Part shown: in pieces, positions 25,906-36,258 of the stretch
Layout of the letters: the number at the start of each line of letters is the position of its first letter
How positions within the stretch are numbered: position 1 is the stretch's first letter
Assembly: GCF_003966715.1 (NCBI RefSeq)
Contig: NZ_AP018907.1
Location: forward strand, 1,166,001-1,230,000
Reading direction: 5' to 3'
Length of the DNA stretch: 64,000 bases
Source of the DNA: Blastochloris tepida
GTDB lineage: Bacteria > Pseudomonadota > Alphaproteobacteria > Rhizobiales > Xanthobacteraceae
Translations under genes and position numbers: made by a program
Notes under the pieces: model-generated
Database searches by the model: none
What the model saw: only the letters and a program-made list of their open reading frames with translations
Told to the model about the DNA's origin: nothing

Positions 25906-26221
25906 CGCAAAACCTCGCGCGGGCCGGCGCAAACCGACCCGACGGAACACGGCACGAAAGGAGGATGGAGGGCGCGAAAACCTCGCGGCGCCAGAATCAG
26001 GATGTCTTGGATAGAGCGGCAGCGCGCCGCGCCCGTCAATGAAGCGGGTTTCGCCGGGGCCACTTTGCGCCAAGGTGTTGCGCGCCTGCCGCAGCCCACG
26101 CGCCGCCGGCACGGGGAGGGGGCAGCGTCATCCGGTGTCCGCGAGCCCTTTGCCCGGCGATGGGATTTTCAGCGAGCGGACAACAAAAATCCGGCACACT
26201 CGGCCGGATTTCGCATTCGTC

Positions 26222-26260
26222 ATCTTCAGGCGGTCGCGTCTATCTTCAGGCGGTCGCGTC
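26222..26260. repeat. 20-bp tandem duplication
   Basis: ATCTTCAGGCGGTCGCGTC occurs twice in a row just after the 3' end of the small gene that stops at 26269. Part of a 360-bp gap (25906-26268) in which I see nothing else. Confidence 0.6.
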
Positions 26261-26268
26261 GCGCCGGA

Positions 26269-26514
26269 TCAGTGCAGCCCGAAGGGCAGGCGCATCAGCC
26301 GGCCGAGCCGGCGGCGGCCGAACAGCGCCCAGCCATCGACCGGGGCAGCCTCGCCCGGCAGCATGATGGCGTCCGAGCGCGAGAAGCCGGGCGCGCCGAG
26401 CAAAGTATCGAGGCTCGGCAGAATCACCACCACGCGCGTCCCGTCGCTCTCGACGTATTCGCTGACGATCGTTTCACTGGGACCGGGGAATTGCGGACGG
26501 GGTGATCTTGTCAT
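26269..26514 (-). CDS. Small conserved-looking hypothetical protein
   Basis: 81 residues, [20 protein letters not shown] to RLPFGLH, no Cys, no export signal. A good ribosome site (AGGAAGGCACC) precedes ATG 26514, which supports translation. An [18 protein letters not shown] segment looks like a beta hairpin. I do not recognise the family. It is divergent from cysS, with a 365-bp gap between them that holds no recognised element. Confidence 0.5.
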   Translation of the reverse strand: MTRSPRPQFPGPSETIVSEYVESDGTRVVVILPSLDTLLGAPGFSRSDAIMLPGEAAPVDGWALFGRRRLGRLMRLPFGLH

Positions 26515-26879
26515 GGTGCCTTCCTGACGCAACGGATGTGGCCTCCGCTGTCGCTTGCTGTTCTTGCGTCGTCTGTAAGGCGTACGAGGTTCATGACTCG
26601 CCAAGATGTTTGCCTAACAGAATTCTTGGTGAAAGGTTCCAAAACAAGTCGGAGTTTTTCGCCTGCCGCGGCAAAGCCGGGGCATCTTTGTGGCCGGCCG
26701 CCATTCTGGCGCTTGACAAGCCCTGCCGGGGTGATCACGGTGCCGGCCATGACGGGAAATCGCGTCACATCGCGCTGTGCCATCGTCGCACAGATTATCG
26801 GCGGCTGAGGAATATCCGGCCGCGGACGCCCCGCTTTACCCATCGCGAGCGCCTCCGCCGGTCCGGCAGGGGGATACTC

Positions 26880-28343
26880 GTGGCTGAACTCAAGCTCTAT
26901 GACACGCTGACGCGCGAGAAACGGCCGTTCGCTCCGCTCGATCCGGCGCGCGGCGTGCGCATGTATGTCTGCGGGCCGACCGTCTATGACTTCGCCCACA
27001 TCGGCAACGCCCGGCCGGTGATCGTGTTCGACGTGCTGTTCCGGCTGCTGCGCCACCTCTATGGCGCCGACCACGTCACTTATGTGCGCAACATCACCGA
27101 CGTCGACGACAAGATCAACAAGCGCGCCTTCGAGCGCTGGACGCACGAACGCCCGCTCACCGCCGAGATCCGGGCGCTGACCGACCAGACGCTCGCCCAG
27201 TTCCACGCCGATGTCGACGCGCTGGGCTGCCTGCGCCCGAGCCATGAGCCGCGCGCCACCGACTTCGTGTGCCGGCCCGAGCCCTCCGCGCTCGACATGA
27301 TCAAGATCATCGAGAGGCTGATCGCGCGCGGCCACGCCTATGTCGAGCAGGGGCACGTGCTGTTCGACGTGCCGTCGATGCCGGCCTATGGGAAGCTCGC
27401 CCGCCGCTCGCTCGACGAGATGGTGGCCGGTGCCCGCGTCGATGTCGCGCCCTACAAGCGCGATCCCATGGATTTCGTGCTGTGGAAGCCCTCCGACCCC
27501 GAGAAGGAGCCGGGCTGGGAGAGCCCCTGGGGCTTCGGCCGGCCGGGTTGGCACATCGAGTGCTCGGCGATGTCCGGCGCGCTGCTGGGCGAGGTGTTCG
27601 ACATCCATGGCGGCGGCATCGACCTCGTGTTTCCGCACCACGAGAACGAGATCGCGCAAACCTGCTGCGCCTTCGGCACCGAGCGGATGGCGAACTTCTG
27701 GATGCACAACGGCTTCCTGATGGTGGAAGGCGAGAAGATGTCGAAGTCGCTCGGCAACTTCATCACCATCCGGGAATTGCTGGCGAGCGACAGGTTCGGC
27801 GGGCAGAATTGGGTGGGCGACGTGCTGCGCCTCGCCATGCTCAAGACGCACTACCGCCAGCCGATCGATTGGACCGCCGAGGGCCTGAACGAAAGCACGA
27901 ATACGCTCGACGACTGGTTCCGCCTCGCCGCGCCGGACCAGCCGGCCGAGCCTTCGCCGGCCGTCATCGGCGCGCTCGCCGACGATCTCAACACGCCGAA
28001 GATGATCGCCGAGCTGCACGCGCTGCGGAACCGCATCCGCGTGCCGCAGCAGGGCGCGGAGGCGGAGGAGCTGGGGCGCAACCTCGCCTTCCTCGGCTTC
28101 GACCGCGCCCGGTTCGCCGCGTGGCAGAAGAGCCGCGAGCACGCGGTGCTGCAGGCGCTGGGCGGCATCGACGAGACGGAGATCGAACGCCTGATCGCCG
28201 CGCGCCTCGCCGCGCGCAAGGCCAGGAACTTCGCCGAGTCCGACCGCATCCGCGACGAGTTGGTCGCGAAAGGCATCGCGCTGATGGACGCCAAGGATCC
28301 GGCCACCGGCGAGCTCACCACGACTTGGAAGGTGGCGCGATGA
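26880..28343 (+). CDS. cysS: Cysteinyl-tRNA synthetase
   Basis: 487 residues. Class I synthetase. [16 protein letters not shown] holds the zinc Cys and the HIGN motif, NITDVDDKI and [13 protein letters not shown] hold further zinc and cysteine contacts, and [14 protein letters not shown] holds KMSKS. It charges tRNA-Cys. The start is GTG 26880 ([17 protein letters not shown]), the family N-terminus; the open frame to 26502 has no family similarity. The C-terminus includes the anticodon-binding helices around [16 protein letters not shown]. Confidence 0.95.
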   Translation: MAELKLYDTLTREKRPFAPLDPARGVRMYVCGPTVYDFAHIGNARPVIVFDVLFRLLRHLYGADHVTYVRNITDVDDKINKRAFERWTHERPLTAEIRALTDQTLAQFHADVDALGCLRPSHEPRATDFVCRPEPSALDMIKIIERLIARGHAYVEQGHVLFDVPSMPAYGKLARRSLDEMVAGARVDVAPYKRDPMDFVLWKPSDPEKEPGWESPWGFGRPGWHIECSAMSGALLGEVFDIHGGGIDLVFPHHENEIAQTCCAFGTERMANFWMHNGFLMVEGEKMSKSLGNFITIRELLASDRFGGQNWVGDVLRLAMLKTHYRQPIDWTAEGLNESTNTLDDWFRLAAPDQPAEPSPAVIGALADDLNTPKMIAELHALRNRIRVPQQGAEAEELGRNLAFLGFDRARFAAWQKSREHAVLQALGGIDETEIERLIAARLAARKARNFAESDRIRDELVAKGIALMDAKDPATGELTTTWKVAR

Positions 28344-28613
28344 ACCGCCAGCCGGCACCTCTTCTTTCGCTTGTCGTGCCGCCCGCGCGTCCTGCCCGCG
28401 CGCGTCGCGGGCATGCACGTCTTCATGCCAAATCAGAGACGTGGATGGCCGGGACAAGCCCGGCCATGACGACGGCAAATGTCGTCGCAGTCTGTCGCCG
28501 TTTCCGGTCTCGAATGGGCCATCGGCCCGAGGCGGGTGAGGGGGCCTCTGGTGCCAGCGTGCCGAAGTTCCTCTCATTCGGTGCCGTTTGCGCAAACGGC
28601 GTGAGGTGACCTC

Positions 28614-29093
28614 ATGGGCCAATCCAAGCCAACCATCGCGCTCCGGCCCTATCTGCCGGCGGATGCGCCGGCGCTGACGGCGCTGTTCGAGGCGTCGGTC
28701 GCCGAGCTTGCGGCCGAGGATTATTCCGACGCGCAGCTTGCCGCCTGGATCGCCGCGCTCGACGAGGCCGATCTCGCCGCGCGGCTTGCCGATCAGCTTG
28801 CGCTGGTCGCCACCGTCGGCGGCGAGATCGCCGGCTTCGCCGCGCTCGAAGGCAACCGGGCGATCGACATGCTCTACGTCCATCCCGAGATGGCGCGGCA
28901 GGGCGTGGCGACGGCGCTGATCGATGCGCTGGAGAAGCTTGCCGCCGCGCGCGGCGCCAAGGCGCTGGAGGTCGAGGCGAGCGACACCGCCGAGCCGTTC
29001 TTCCGCTATCGCGGCTATTCGCCGGAGCGACGCAACACCAAGGTGCTGGGCGACGAATGGCTCGGCAACACCACCATGAAGAAGACCCTGTGA
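28614..29093 (+). CDS. GNAT-family N-acetyltransferase
   Basis: 159 residues. The GNAT fold shows as IALRPYLPADAPALTALFEA, FAALEGNRAIDMLYVHPEMA and the acetyl-CoA loop RQGVATALIDALEKLA, then FFRYRGYSPE. The substrate is not evident. It directly precedes cimA; the possible GTG start of cimA overlaps its stop codon, so the two are probably one transcript. The 270 bp before it carry a GGCCGGGACAAGCCCGGCC palindrome typical of rhizobial intergenic repeats. Confidence 0.88.
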   Translation: MGQSKPTIALRPYLPADAPALTALFEASVAELAAEDYSDAQLAAWIAALDEADLAARLADQLALVATVGGEIAGFAALEGNRAIDMLYVHPEMARQGVATALIDALEKLAAARGAKALEVEASDTAEPFFRYRGYSPERRNTKVLGDEWLGNTTMKKTL

Positions 29094-29119
29094 GCACGGG
29101 AACCCAAGGACCGAACCCC

Positions 29120-30715
29120 ATGAGCCGCGAGCGCGTCTATCTGTTCGACACCACTCTGCGCGACGGCGCGCAGACCAACGGCGTCGATTTCTCCCTTGAG
29201 GACAAGGCCGCGGTGGCGGCGATGCTGGATGGGCTCGGCATCGATTACATCGAGGGCGGCTATCCCGGCGCCAATCCGCAGGACACTAGGTTCTTTTCCG
29301 AGAAGAAGACCCTCAACGCCACCTTCACCGCCTTCGGCATGACCAAGCGCGGCGGGCGCTCGGCCTCCAACGATCCCGGCCTCAATGCGCTGCTCGATGC
29401 CGAGGCCGACGCCATCTGCTTCGTCGCGAAAAGCTGGGACTATCACGTCGATGTCGCGCTCGGCATCTCGCGCGAGGAGAACCTCGACTGCATCCGCGAG
29501 TCCGTTGCGGCGGCGCGGGCGCGCGGCCGCGAGGCGCTGGTCGATTGCGAGCATTTCTTCGACGGCTACAAGGCCAATCCGGACTATGCGCTCGCCTGTG
29601 CCAGGACGGCGTATGAGGCCGGCGCGCGCTGGGTGGTGCTGTGCGACACCAATGGCGGCACGCTGCCGGAAGAGGTCAGCCGCATCGTGTCGGAAGTGGT
29701 GCGCGTCGTGCCGGGCGATCATCTCGGCATCCACACTCATGACGATTGCGGCTGCGCGGTCGCCAATGCGCTGGCGGCGGTGGCGGCCGGCGTGCGGCAG
29801 GTGCAGGGCACGCTGAACGGGCTCGGCGAGCGCTGCGGCAACGCCAACCTCACCACCATCATCCCGGCGCTGAAGCTGAAGCCTGAGTTCGCCAACCGCT
29901 TCGATACCGGCGTGAGCGACGAGGCGCTGTCCAGCCTCACCCATGTCAGCCGCGTGTTCGACGAGATGATCAACCGCGCGCCGAACCGCTACGCGCCGTT
30001 CGTCGGCGAGAGTGCGTTCGCCACCAAGACCGGCATCCACGCCTCGGCCATCGCCAAGAACCCGGCGACCTACGAGCATGTTGCGCCCGAGCGCGTCGGC
30101 AACCGCCGCAAGGTGCTGGTGTCGGATCAGGCCGGCAAGTCGAACGTGCTGGCGGAGCTTGAGCGGCTCGGCATCGCCGTCAATCGCGACGATCCGCGCA
30201 TCTCGCGCATGCTCGACGAGATCAAGGAGCGCGAGGCGGAAGGGTATGCATACGAGGGCGCCGATGCGTCGTTCTTCCTGCTCGCCAAGCGCGTGCTCGG
30301 CGAGGTGCCGGAGTTCTTCAAGGTCGAGCGCTTCTCGGTGAATGTCGAGCGGCGCTGGAACGCGGTCGGCAAGCTGGTCACGGTGGCCGAAGCGATCGTG
30401 AAGGTGAGGATCGGCGACGAGGAACTGATCTCGGCAGCCGAGGGCAACGGCCCGGTCAATGCGCTCGACGTGGCGCTGCGCAAGGATCTCGGCAAGTATC
30501 AGAGCCTGATCCGCGATCTCGAGCTGGTCGATTATCGCGTGCGCATCTTCCGCGGCGGGTCGGACGCGGTGACGCGCGTGCTGATCACCTCGCGCGCCGC
30601 CGACGGCGAGACCTGGAGCACGGTCGGCGTATCGCCCAACATCATCGACGCGTCGTTCCAGGCGCTGATGGATTCCGTCGTCTATCAGTTGGTGCGGGTG
30701 GGCGCTGCGGCGTGA
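29120..30715 (+). CDS. cimA: (R)-citramalate synthase
   Basis: 531 residues. Member of the alpha-isopropylmalate/citramalate synthase family: LFDTTLRDGAQTNGVDFS (metal and catalytic Arg-Asp), GIHTHDDCGCAVANAL (HxH metal ligands), GLGERCGNANL and a C-terminal LeuA-type allosteric domain from about residue 400. The long form with TNGVDFS is typical of CimA, which makes citramalate from pyruvate and acetyl-CoA for isoleucine synthesis. An alternative start is GTG 29090, overlapping the GNAT stop. Confidence 0.9.
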   Translation: MSRERVYLFDTTLRDGAQTNGVDFSLEDKAAVAAMLDGLGIDYIEGGYPGANPQDTRFFSEKKTLNATFTAFGMTKRGGRSASNDPGLNALLDAEADAICFVAKSWDYHVDVALGISREENLDCIRESVAAARARGREALVDCEHFFDGYKANPDYALACARTAYEAGARWVVLCDTNGGTLPEEVSRIVSEVVRVVPGDHLGIHTHDDCGCAVANALAAVAAGVRQVQGTLNGLGERCGNANLTTIIPALKLKPEFANRFDTGVSDEALSSLTHVSRVFDEMINRAPNRYAPFVGESAFATKTGIHASAIAKNPATYEHVAPERVGNRRKVLVSDQAGKSNVLAELERLGIAVNRDDPRISRMLDEIKEREAEGYAYEGADASFFLLAKRVLGEVPEFFKVERFSVNVERRWNAVGKLVTVAEAIVKVRIGDEELISAAEGNGPVNALDVALRKDLGKYQSLIRDLELVDYRVRIFRGGSDAVTRVLITSRAADGETWSTVGVSPNIIDASFQALMDSVVYQLVRVGAAA

Positions 30716-30724
30716 GGTGTTGTT

Positions 30725-30833
30725 GTCATCCCGGCCAAGCGGCGAAGCCGCGCGAGCCGGGATCGTTTTCAGGAAGGCGACATTTCCTGCGGACGGTCCC
30801 GGGTCTCGGCTCACGCCTCGCCCGGGACGACGC
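30725..30833. repeat. Dispersed palindromic repeat R2, copy 3
   Basis: GTCATCCCGGCCAAGCGGCG...GAGCCGGGATCG, spacer, GGTCCCGGGTC...GCCCGGGACGACGC, lying between the convergent cimA and LOG-family genes. Confidence 0.8.
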
Positions 30834-30877
30834 GCATTCGTGGGGCGCAATAGCGGCAGCGTATTGCGCCGGTCGCC

Positions 30878-31552
30878 TCACATCTGCCGGGCGATCTCGC
30901 GCTCCTCGGCGACGAGCGGCGGGCGGGCGGCGGCGCGCAGCATCGGGATGATGTCGTGGACGTGCGCGGCCACCAGCGGCCGCACCTCCCATTGCGGGCG
31001 GATGAAGCCGTTTGCGCGCATGTGGTCGAGCAGCGCCAGCAGCGGGTCCCAGAAGCCCTCGACATTGGCCATCAGGATCGGCTTGCGATGGCGGCCGAGC
31101 TGGGCCCACGTCAACTGCTCGACCAGTTCCTCCAGCGTGCCGATGCCGCCGGGCAGCGCGACGAAGGCGTCGGCGCGCTCGAACATCAGCCGCTTGCGCT
31201 CGTGCATGTCGTCGGTGACGATCATTTCCTCGGCGCCCTCGAAGGCGAATTCGCGCTCGACCAGGAAGCGGGGAATGATGCCGGTCACCCGGCCGTCGGC
31301 ATCGGCGACCGCGCGCGCCACCGTGCCCATCAGCCCCATGCTGCCGCCGCCATAGATCAGGCGGATGCCGTGCTCGGCGAGCAGCCGGCCGAAGGTGCGC
31401 GCGGTCTCGACGAACACCGGCGCGCTACCGTCCGAGGAGCCGCAATAGACGCACACGGCATCGATGCCGGGCTTGAAGGCCTCTTCGGTCTTGCCGGCGT
31501 CTTCAGTGTTGCTGGAGTCGGCGGGTTTCGGAGCGCGGGAGGTGTCGTGCAT
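30878..31552 (-). CDS. LOG-family (TIGR00730) phosphoribohydrolase
   Basis: 224 residues. Rossmann-like fold with VCVYCGSSDGSAPVF, LIYGGGSMGLMG, MHERKRLMFERADAFVALPG and the catalytic PGGIGTLEELVEQLTW. Family members release cytokinin base or act on AMP (cytokinin riboside 5'-monophosphate phosphoribohydrolase). The N-terminal 30 residues (APKPADSSNTEDAGK) are an unstructured extension. It lies downstream of the SOD gene on the same strand. Confidence 0.9.
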   Translation of the reverse strand: MHDTSRAPKPADSSNTEDAGKTEEAFKPGIDAVCVYCGSSDGSAPVFVETARTFGRLLAEHGIRLIYGGGSMGLMGTVARAVADADGRVTGIIPRFLVEREFAFEGAEEMIVTDDMHERKRLMFERADAFVALPGGIGTLEELVEQLTWAQLGRHRKPILMANVEGFWDPLLALLDHMRANGFIRPQWEVRPLVAAHVHDIIPMLRAAARPPLVAEEREIARQM

Positions 31553-31627
31553 GTCGTCCTTCTTCGGTTCGGGACCGGGGTGTCCCGTGGAACGTCCGGT
31601 CCGGCTTTGCCGGGCCGGACGCTCGGA

Positions 31628-32359
31628 TCATGCCGCCGCCCGGCGGTAGTTCGCTTCGGCGGTGTCCCAGTTCACGGTGTTCCACCAGGCGACGAGGTAG
31701 TCCTTTCGGCGATTCTGATACTTCAGATAGTAGGCATGTTCCCACACATCGACGCCGAGCACGATGCCGGACTGACCGTCCATCAGCGGGCTGTCCTGGT
31801 TGGGGGTGGAGAGGATCCGCAGCTTCTTGTCCTTGTCGACGATCAGCCACGCCCAGCCCGAACCGAAGCGGCCCAGGCCGGCCTCGTTGATCTGGTCGCG
31901 CATCTGCGGCAGGCCGCCGAGGTCGCTCGCGATCGCCGCCTTGAGCGATCCGGTCGGTTCCTTTGCGCCGCCGGGACGCATCAATTCCCAGAAGAAGCTG
32001 TGGTTCCAATGGCCGCCGAGATTGTTGCGCACGCCGGTGCGGATCGAGTCCGGCAGCGCGGCGAGATTGGCCAGCGTCTGCTCGATCGGCCGGGCGCCGA
32101 GATCGGGATATTTGGCGGCGAGCGCGTTGGCGTTGGCGACATAGGCGCCGTGGTGGCGCTGGTGGTGGATCATCATGGTCTGCGCGTCGATATGGGGTTC
32201 GAGCGCAGCGTAGTCATAGCCCAGCGGCGGCAGGACGAACGGCCCGCCCGACGCCGCGGGCTGGGCGAAGGCAGGGCCGCCGTGGCCGGCAAGGCCGGCC
32301 GCCGTCATCGCCGCCAGGGCCTTCAGGGCGTCGCGTCTGTCGATCTCGCGTCTGATCAT
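31628..32359 (-). CDS. Tat-exported Fe/Mn superoxide dismutase
   Basis: 243 residues. The metal ligands of Fe/Mn SOD are all present: His in [12 protein letters not shown], His in [10 protein letters not shown] and Asp/His in [15 protein letters not shown]. Converts superoxide to peroxide and oxygen. Unlike the usual cytoplasmic enzyme it carries an N-terminal [19 protein letters not shown] twin-arginine-like signal and a linker before the mature domain, so it is probably periplasmic. ATG 32359 is set by the signal. The frame is open far upstream through the adjacent IS, which I take as a GC-rich artefact. Confidence 0.9.
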   Translation of the reverse strand: MIRREIDRRDALKALAAMTAAGLAGHGGPAFAQPAASGGPFVLPPLGYDYAALEPHIDAQTMMIHHQRHHGAYVANANALAAKYPDLGARPIEQTLANLAALPDSIRTGVRNNLGGHWNHSFFWELMRPGGAKEPTGSLKAAIASDLGGLPQMRDQINEAGLGRFGSGWAWLIVDKDKKLRILSTPNQDSPLMDGQSGIVLGVDVWEHAYYLKYQNRRKDYLVAWWNTVNWDTAEANYRRAAA

Positions 32360-32505
32360 GGCAGTCTCCGGGGGAGGGTGCCGCGACATGCAGCGCGTTA
32401 TCAACGTGGATGACGACGGAAAGATCACGCTCACGCTTGCGTGTGCGCCGCGGCGGGCGGCGGCATGCAGACGACGGGCGCCGGGACGTTCTGTGCACCT
32501 CCTCT

Positions 32506-33841
32506 TGTTCAACCGGGAAGATGGTCGACAGTTTGGACCGGGAGGATGGTCGACAGGTCTGGGTTGGGGTTTGCGGTTTGTTCCGCCGGTTCGCGGAGCC
32601 CCGGACGGGGCGGAGCGAAGCGGCGGAACAAACCGCGGCGATCGATCAGGCCGATGTCGTGCGCGCGGAAGCGCACGACATGGTCGCCCGTCTCGAGCTC
32701 CTCGAGGCCGAGCAGCTCGCCCGCGAAGGCTTCGCCGATGAAGACGTGCTCGCCCTTCCATTTGATGTCGCCGGCCGGCCGCACCCGGCGCACCTGATGA
32801 TCGGCGTCGTACCAGGGGTCCTCGACGGTCTCCGGCATCGCCCGCGGGGATGCGACGTAGAGATTGGCCGGGGGATGCTGCGCGATTGCCTCGTGCGGCC
32901 GCTCCTCGTTGTAGTGCCGGCGGAACGCATCGAAGCGCGCCTGCTGCTCGGCCGCCGTCGCCGCCGCGGGATCCGTCGTCTGCTCCTTCAGCGTCCGGTG
33001 CATGCGCTCGTGCCGGCCGTTCTCCTGCGGCGAAGCCGGCCGAATGAAATGCGGCTCGATGCCGAGCTTGAGCCACCACACCGACAGCCGCGTCAGTCCG
33101 CCCGCACCGGTCGAGCCGAACGGCGGCCCGTTGTCGCAGCGGATCGCCTTCGGCAGGCCGTGCTCGCGGAACGCCTGCGCGAACACCGGCCGAACCCCCG
33201 CCGCGGTCGGTGGCGCCACCCGCACCTCGATCAGGAACCGCGTGACCCCGTCGGTCAGCGTCAAAGGATCGATCCGGTGCCCGTCCCGCGTGCGGAACCA
33301 GCCCTTGAAATCCGCGCTCCACTCGTCGTTCGGCGCCACCGCCGCGACGAACGAGCGAGCCTGGTCGATCGGACGCCGCCGCCGCTTCACCGGCGCGACC
33401 AGCCCGGCCGCCTTCACGATGTCGCCGATCGTCGAGGCCGCCGGCCACGTCACCTCGGGAACGTCCCGCTGCAACCGCGCCAGAAGCTTGCGCGGCCCGA
33501 AATACGGAAACCGCCGCCGAAGCCGCACGATCTCCGCCGCCAGCGCCGCCGGGGTGCGGTGCGGACACCGCAGCGGCGCGTGCGACCGCTCCACGAACCA
33601 GTCCGCAGCCCCGCTCGCCCGCCGCGCCCGCCACGCATAGAACGTATCCCGGCTCACCTCGTAGCGCCGGCAGAGCTCCGATACGCTCCATGCCCCTGTG
33701 TCGTAATCCGACAGCATCCGGATCCGCTGCTCCATCCGACAGGTCTCCAAGAATGGCATCGAAGGTCCTCCCTCCAATGCAACGTGACCTGTCGACCATC
33801 TGCCCGGTCTGAACTGTCAGGACTCTACCCGGTCCGTACCC
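32506..33841 (-). mobile_element. IS481-type insertion sequence with doubled terminal repeats
   Basis: Both ends carry two tandem copies of a 25-bp motif in inverted orientation: ACCGGGxxGATGGTCGACAG at the inner positions (32537 and 33806) and related outer copies. The termini are approximate. It lies about 150 bp upstream of the SOD gene. Confidence 0.7.
32509..33777 (-). CDS. IS481-family transposase (DDE integrase core)
   Basis: 422 residues. The N-terminal helix-turn-helix ([20 protein letters not shown]) is followed by the rve core with DDE residues: [12 protein letters not shown] (D), [11 protein letters not shown] (D) and [18 protein letters not shown] (E). The long C-terminal part ([16 protein letters not shown]) is typical of the longer IS481 group. 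Intact, so possibly active. The start may be [13 protein letters not shown] a few codons inside. Confidence 0.92.
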   Translation of the reverse strand: MEGGPSMPFLETCRMEQRIRMLSDYDTGAWSVSELCRRYEVSRDTFYAWRARRASGAADWFVERSHAPLRCPHRTPAALAAEIVRLRRRFPYFGPRKLLARLQRDVPEVTWPAASTIGDIVKAAGLVAPVKRRRRPIDQARSFVAAVAPNDEWSADFKGWFRTRDGHRIDPLTLTDGVTRFLIEVRVAPPTAAGVRPVFAQAFREHGLPKAIRCDNGPPFGSTGAGGLTRLSVWWLKLGIEPHFIRPASPQENGRHERMHRTLKEQTTDPAAATAAEQQARFDAFRRHYNEERPHEAIAQHPPANLYVASPRAMPETVEDPWYDADHQVRRVRPAGDIKWKGEHVFIGEAFAGELLGLEELETGDHVVRFRAHDIGLIDRRGLFRRFAPPRPGLREPAEQTANPNPDLSTILPVQTVDHLPG

Positions 33842-33846
33842 TCGAA

Positions 33847-33972
33847 GCCCCCCACCCCCGACCCCTCCCCACCGCTCGCGAAGCTCGCGGGGGGAGGGGA
33901 GAAAAGGGGCGCCTCTTCTCCCCTCCCCCCATGAACGCAGTGAATGGTGGGGAGGGGTCGGGGGTGGGGGGC
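33847..33972. repeat. Long palindrome R3, copy 1
   Basis: About 126 bp beginning GCCCCCCACCCCCGACCCC and ending in its complement. Each arm has a small inner dyad (CTCGCGAAGCTCGCG; ATGAACGCAGTGAAT). An inverted copy is at 48997-49122. Confidence 0.85.
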
Positions 33973-34115
33973 TTCGCGGGGCGCGCGGCGAAGCCGGAAA
34001 ACCGGAAACTGGCCGGAAACCGTCTCGGTGTGCCAGCGGAAGCCCGACGCGCCGACGATGAAAGCACCTCGCCGCCGGGAGCCGTTGGGGTGGCGTTGTC
34101 CCGGACACGTTCTGC

Positions 34116-34772
34116 TCAGGCCACCGCGGCGTCGGCGCGGTCGAGATGGGCGCGCACCGCGGCGAACACCGCTCGGAACATCTGCGGCGTCAGCCGGCCG
34201 GTGTTCGTGTTGTAGCGGGAGCAGTGATAGCTGTCGAACACCGTCACCCGTCCCACCGCGTGGGCTGAGCCGTGGGCGAACGGATGCCAGGCCGGGCGGG
34301 CGCCGAGCGCAGCAATCGTGGTGTCGTGGGCGATGCGCCCCAGCGCGATGATCGCCTGAAGCCGCGGCATATCGTCCAATAGCGCGGCCAGGAAGGGACG
34401 GCAGGCGGCGATCTCGCCGCCGGTCGGCTTGTTCTCCGGCGGCACGCAGCGCACGGCGTTGGTGATTCGCGCGTCCTTCAGCGCCAGCCCGTCATCGGCG
34501 CGCGCCGCATAGCTGCCCTCGGCCAGCCCGAAGTCGAGCAGGGTCTGATAGAGCAGGTCGCCGGCATAGTCGCCGGTGAACGGGCGGCCGGTACGGTTGG
34601 CGCCCTTCAGGCCCGGCGCGAGGCCGACGATCAGCAGGCGCGCATCGGCGCGCCCGAAGGACGGCACCGGCGCGTTGTGCCAGTCCGGCCAGGCGGCGCG
34701 GTTGTCGGCGCGAAAGCTGGCCAGCCGGGGGCACAAGGCGCATGCCCGGTCCGGCTCCGGCGTCGCGCGCAT
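34116..34772 (-). CDS. Uracil-DNA glycosylase, family 5 (UDGb) type
   Basis: 218 residues. Starts with [15 protein letters not shown] (Cys pair), then [20 protein letters not shown] and [10 protein letters not shown] (active-site loop of UDGb, with Ala in place of the catalytic Asp of family 4), [18 protein letters not shown], and a final [15 protein letters not shown] loop. Cys at four places fits a 4Fe-4S cluster. Removes deaminated bases from DNA. It lies 2 bp after the NYN gene, so one operon. Confidence 0.88.
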   Translation of the reverse strand: MRATPEPDRACALCPRLASFRADNRAAWPDWHNAPVPSFGRADARLLIVGLAPGLKGANRTGRPFTGDYAGDLLYQTLLDFGLAEGSYAARADDGLALKDARITNAVRCVPPENKPTGGEIAACRPFLAALLDDMPRLQAIIALGRIAHDTTIAALGARPAWHPFAHGSAHAVGRVTVFDSYHCSRYNTNTGRLTPQMFRAVFAAVRAHLDRADAAVA

Positions 34773-34774
34773 CG

Positions 34775-35386
34775 TCAGATGTCGTCGTCGGCGGTCGCCG
34801 GCGTCGCCGGGCGGCGCAGGAAGTTCGGCGTGTGGTCGCTCTGGCGGGCGGCGCGCTCGGCCGGGTCGCGGCCGATCTTGTTGGCGAGCGTGGCGAGGTC
34901 GACGAACTCGTCGGCCTGACGGCGCAGCTCGTCGGCCACCATCGGCGGCTGGGTGGAGACGGTCGATACAACCGACACACGCACGCCCCGCCGCTGCACG
35001 GCCTCCACCAGCGACCGGAAGTCGCCGTCGCCGGAGAACAAAACCATGTGATCGATGTGCTCGGCGAGCTCCATGGCATCGACCGCGAGCTCGATATCCA
35101 TGTTGCCCTTGACCTTGCGGCGGCCGGACTGGTCGACGAACTCCTTGGTGGGCTTGGTGACCACCGTGTAGCCGTTATAGTCCAGCCAATCGAGCAGAGG
35201 GCGGATGGAAGAATACTCTTGGTCTTCGATCAGAGCGGTATAATAAAACGCTCGAAGGACATAGCCGCGACCCTGAAATTCTTTCAGCAACCGCTTATAA
35301 TCGATATCGAAGCCGAGCGACTTGGCCGTGGCGTACAGATTGGCGCCATCGATGAACAAAGCAATTTTTTCGGTTGAAGCGGTCAT
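34775..35386 (-). CDS. NYN-domain (LabA-like) nuclease
   Basis: 203 residues. The PIN-like NYN fold has acidic residues in KIALFIDGANLYATAKSLGF, the KGNMDIELAVDAMELAEHI block and VLFSGDGDFRSLVEAV. Family members are metal-dependent RNases or RNA-binding proteins. The C-terminal part (SDHTPNFLRRP) is disordered. Between it and rpoZ is a 326-bp gap (35387-35712), AT-richer near 35500-35600, which must hold the divergent promoters. Confidence 0.9.
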   Translation of the reverse strand: MTASTEKIALFIDGANLYATAKSLGFDIDYKRLLKEFQGRGYVLRAFYYTALIEDQEYSSIRPLLDWLDYNGYTVVTKPTKEFVDQSGRRKVKGNMDIELAVDAMELAEHIDHMVLFSGDGDFRSLVEAVQRRGVRVSVVSTVSTQPPMVADELRRQADEFVDLATLANKIGRDPAERAARQSDHTPNFLRRPATPATADDDI

Positions 35387-35712
35387 ACTCTTACGTCCTT
35401 TCGGGCAAACTGCGGGCCTAGCCCAGATTTGTGCCCTGCAACATCATATTCGCTGGCGCAGCCAGCGTCGGCGGACGGTTAGGCGGACATTTGCAGAGCC
35501 GGCTTCACATCGTGTGAATGAAATGGATGTCCGAATAACCTCATGATTGCGATACTATTGTTCGCGCATGAAACCGGAATTTATGCGTAGCAGGAGTTCC
35601 GCCCTCTGCAAAGCGGTTTGCCGCAGGGTTGGATGCGCTTCTTGCATGCCGCGATTGTTTCGTGTACCCGACACGCATCATCCAAACGCCGAAGAATGTG
35701 GAGTGACGACCG

Positions 35713-36105
35713 ATGGCTCGCGTCACCGTCGAGGACTGCATCGACAAGGTCGAGAACCGTTTCGAGCTGGTCCTGCTCGCCAGCCACCGCGCCCGCATGG
35801 TCTCGGCCGGCGCACCGATCCTGGTCAGCCGCGATAACGACAAGAACCCGGTGGTGGCGCTGCGCGAGATCGCCGATCAGCAGATCATGCCGGGCGACCT
35901 CAAGGAAGAGCTGATCCACTCGCTGCAGAAGTTCACCGAGGTCGACGAGCCCGAGGCCGAGGCCGTGCCGCTGATCGCCGGCTCCGCCGGCATGGAGTCC
36001 GACGACTCCGACGTGGCGATGGACCGCATGACCGAAGAGGACCTGCTGCGCGGGCTGGAAGGGCTGGTGCCGCCGCAGAACAATGACGACGACGAGCGCG
36101 AGTGA
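35713..36105 (+). CDS. rpoZ: RNA polymerase omega subunit
   Basis: 130 residues. [20 protein letters not shown] followed by [13 protein letters not shown] and [15 protein letters not shown] are the conserved omega core; the acidic C-terminal tail is typical of alphaproteobacterial RpoZ. It helps assemble RNA polymerase and forms part of a ppGpp site in proteobacteria. It is followed by its own terminator and then rel, the ppGpp synthetase, as in related genomes. Confidence 0.95.
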   Translation: MARVTVEDCIDKVENRFELVLLASHRARMVSAGAPILVSRDNDKNPVVALREIADQQIMPGDLKEELIHSLQKFTEVDEPEAEAVPLIAGSAGMESDDSDVAMDRMTEEDLLRGLEGLVPPQNNDDDERE

Positions 36106-36141
36106 GGCCGCCCGTCCGGCCATCCTTCGCAAGCCTGTCTG

Positions 36142-36161
36142 GCGGCCCCGAGCGGGGCCGC
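36142..36161 (+). terminator. Intrinsic terminator after rpoZ
   Basis: GCGGCCCC, loop GAGC, GGGGCCGC followed by TTTGCGTTT: a perfect 8-bp GC stem 36 bp after the rpoZ stop. Confidence 0.8.
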
Positions 36162-36258
36162 TTTGCGTTTGGAGCGGCATCCGCCCGTCTTGTGCCTTGC
36201 GCTGCGGCCGGGCTACGGCGATAAGTCCGGCAACCGTACCGCGTTGGGGTCTGCGTCC

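Noticed and set aside
26502..26879. N-terminal extension of cysS
   Set aside because: The residues before GTG 26880 do not resemble any CysRS and are Arg/Cys-rich.
29057..29119. Longer cimA start with MARQHHHEEDP
   Set aside because: The first codons lie within the GNAT coding sequence and show no similarity to the family; the start at 29120 or 29090 is better.
31628..34108. 826-codon minus frame joining the SOD gene to the region of the IS481 element
   Set aside because: Only the first 243 codons after the internal ATG at 32359 are SOD. The transposase uses a different frame, so this is an open-frame artefact.
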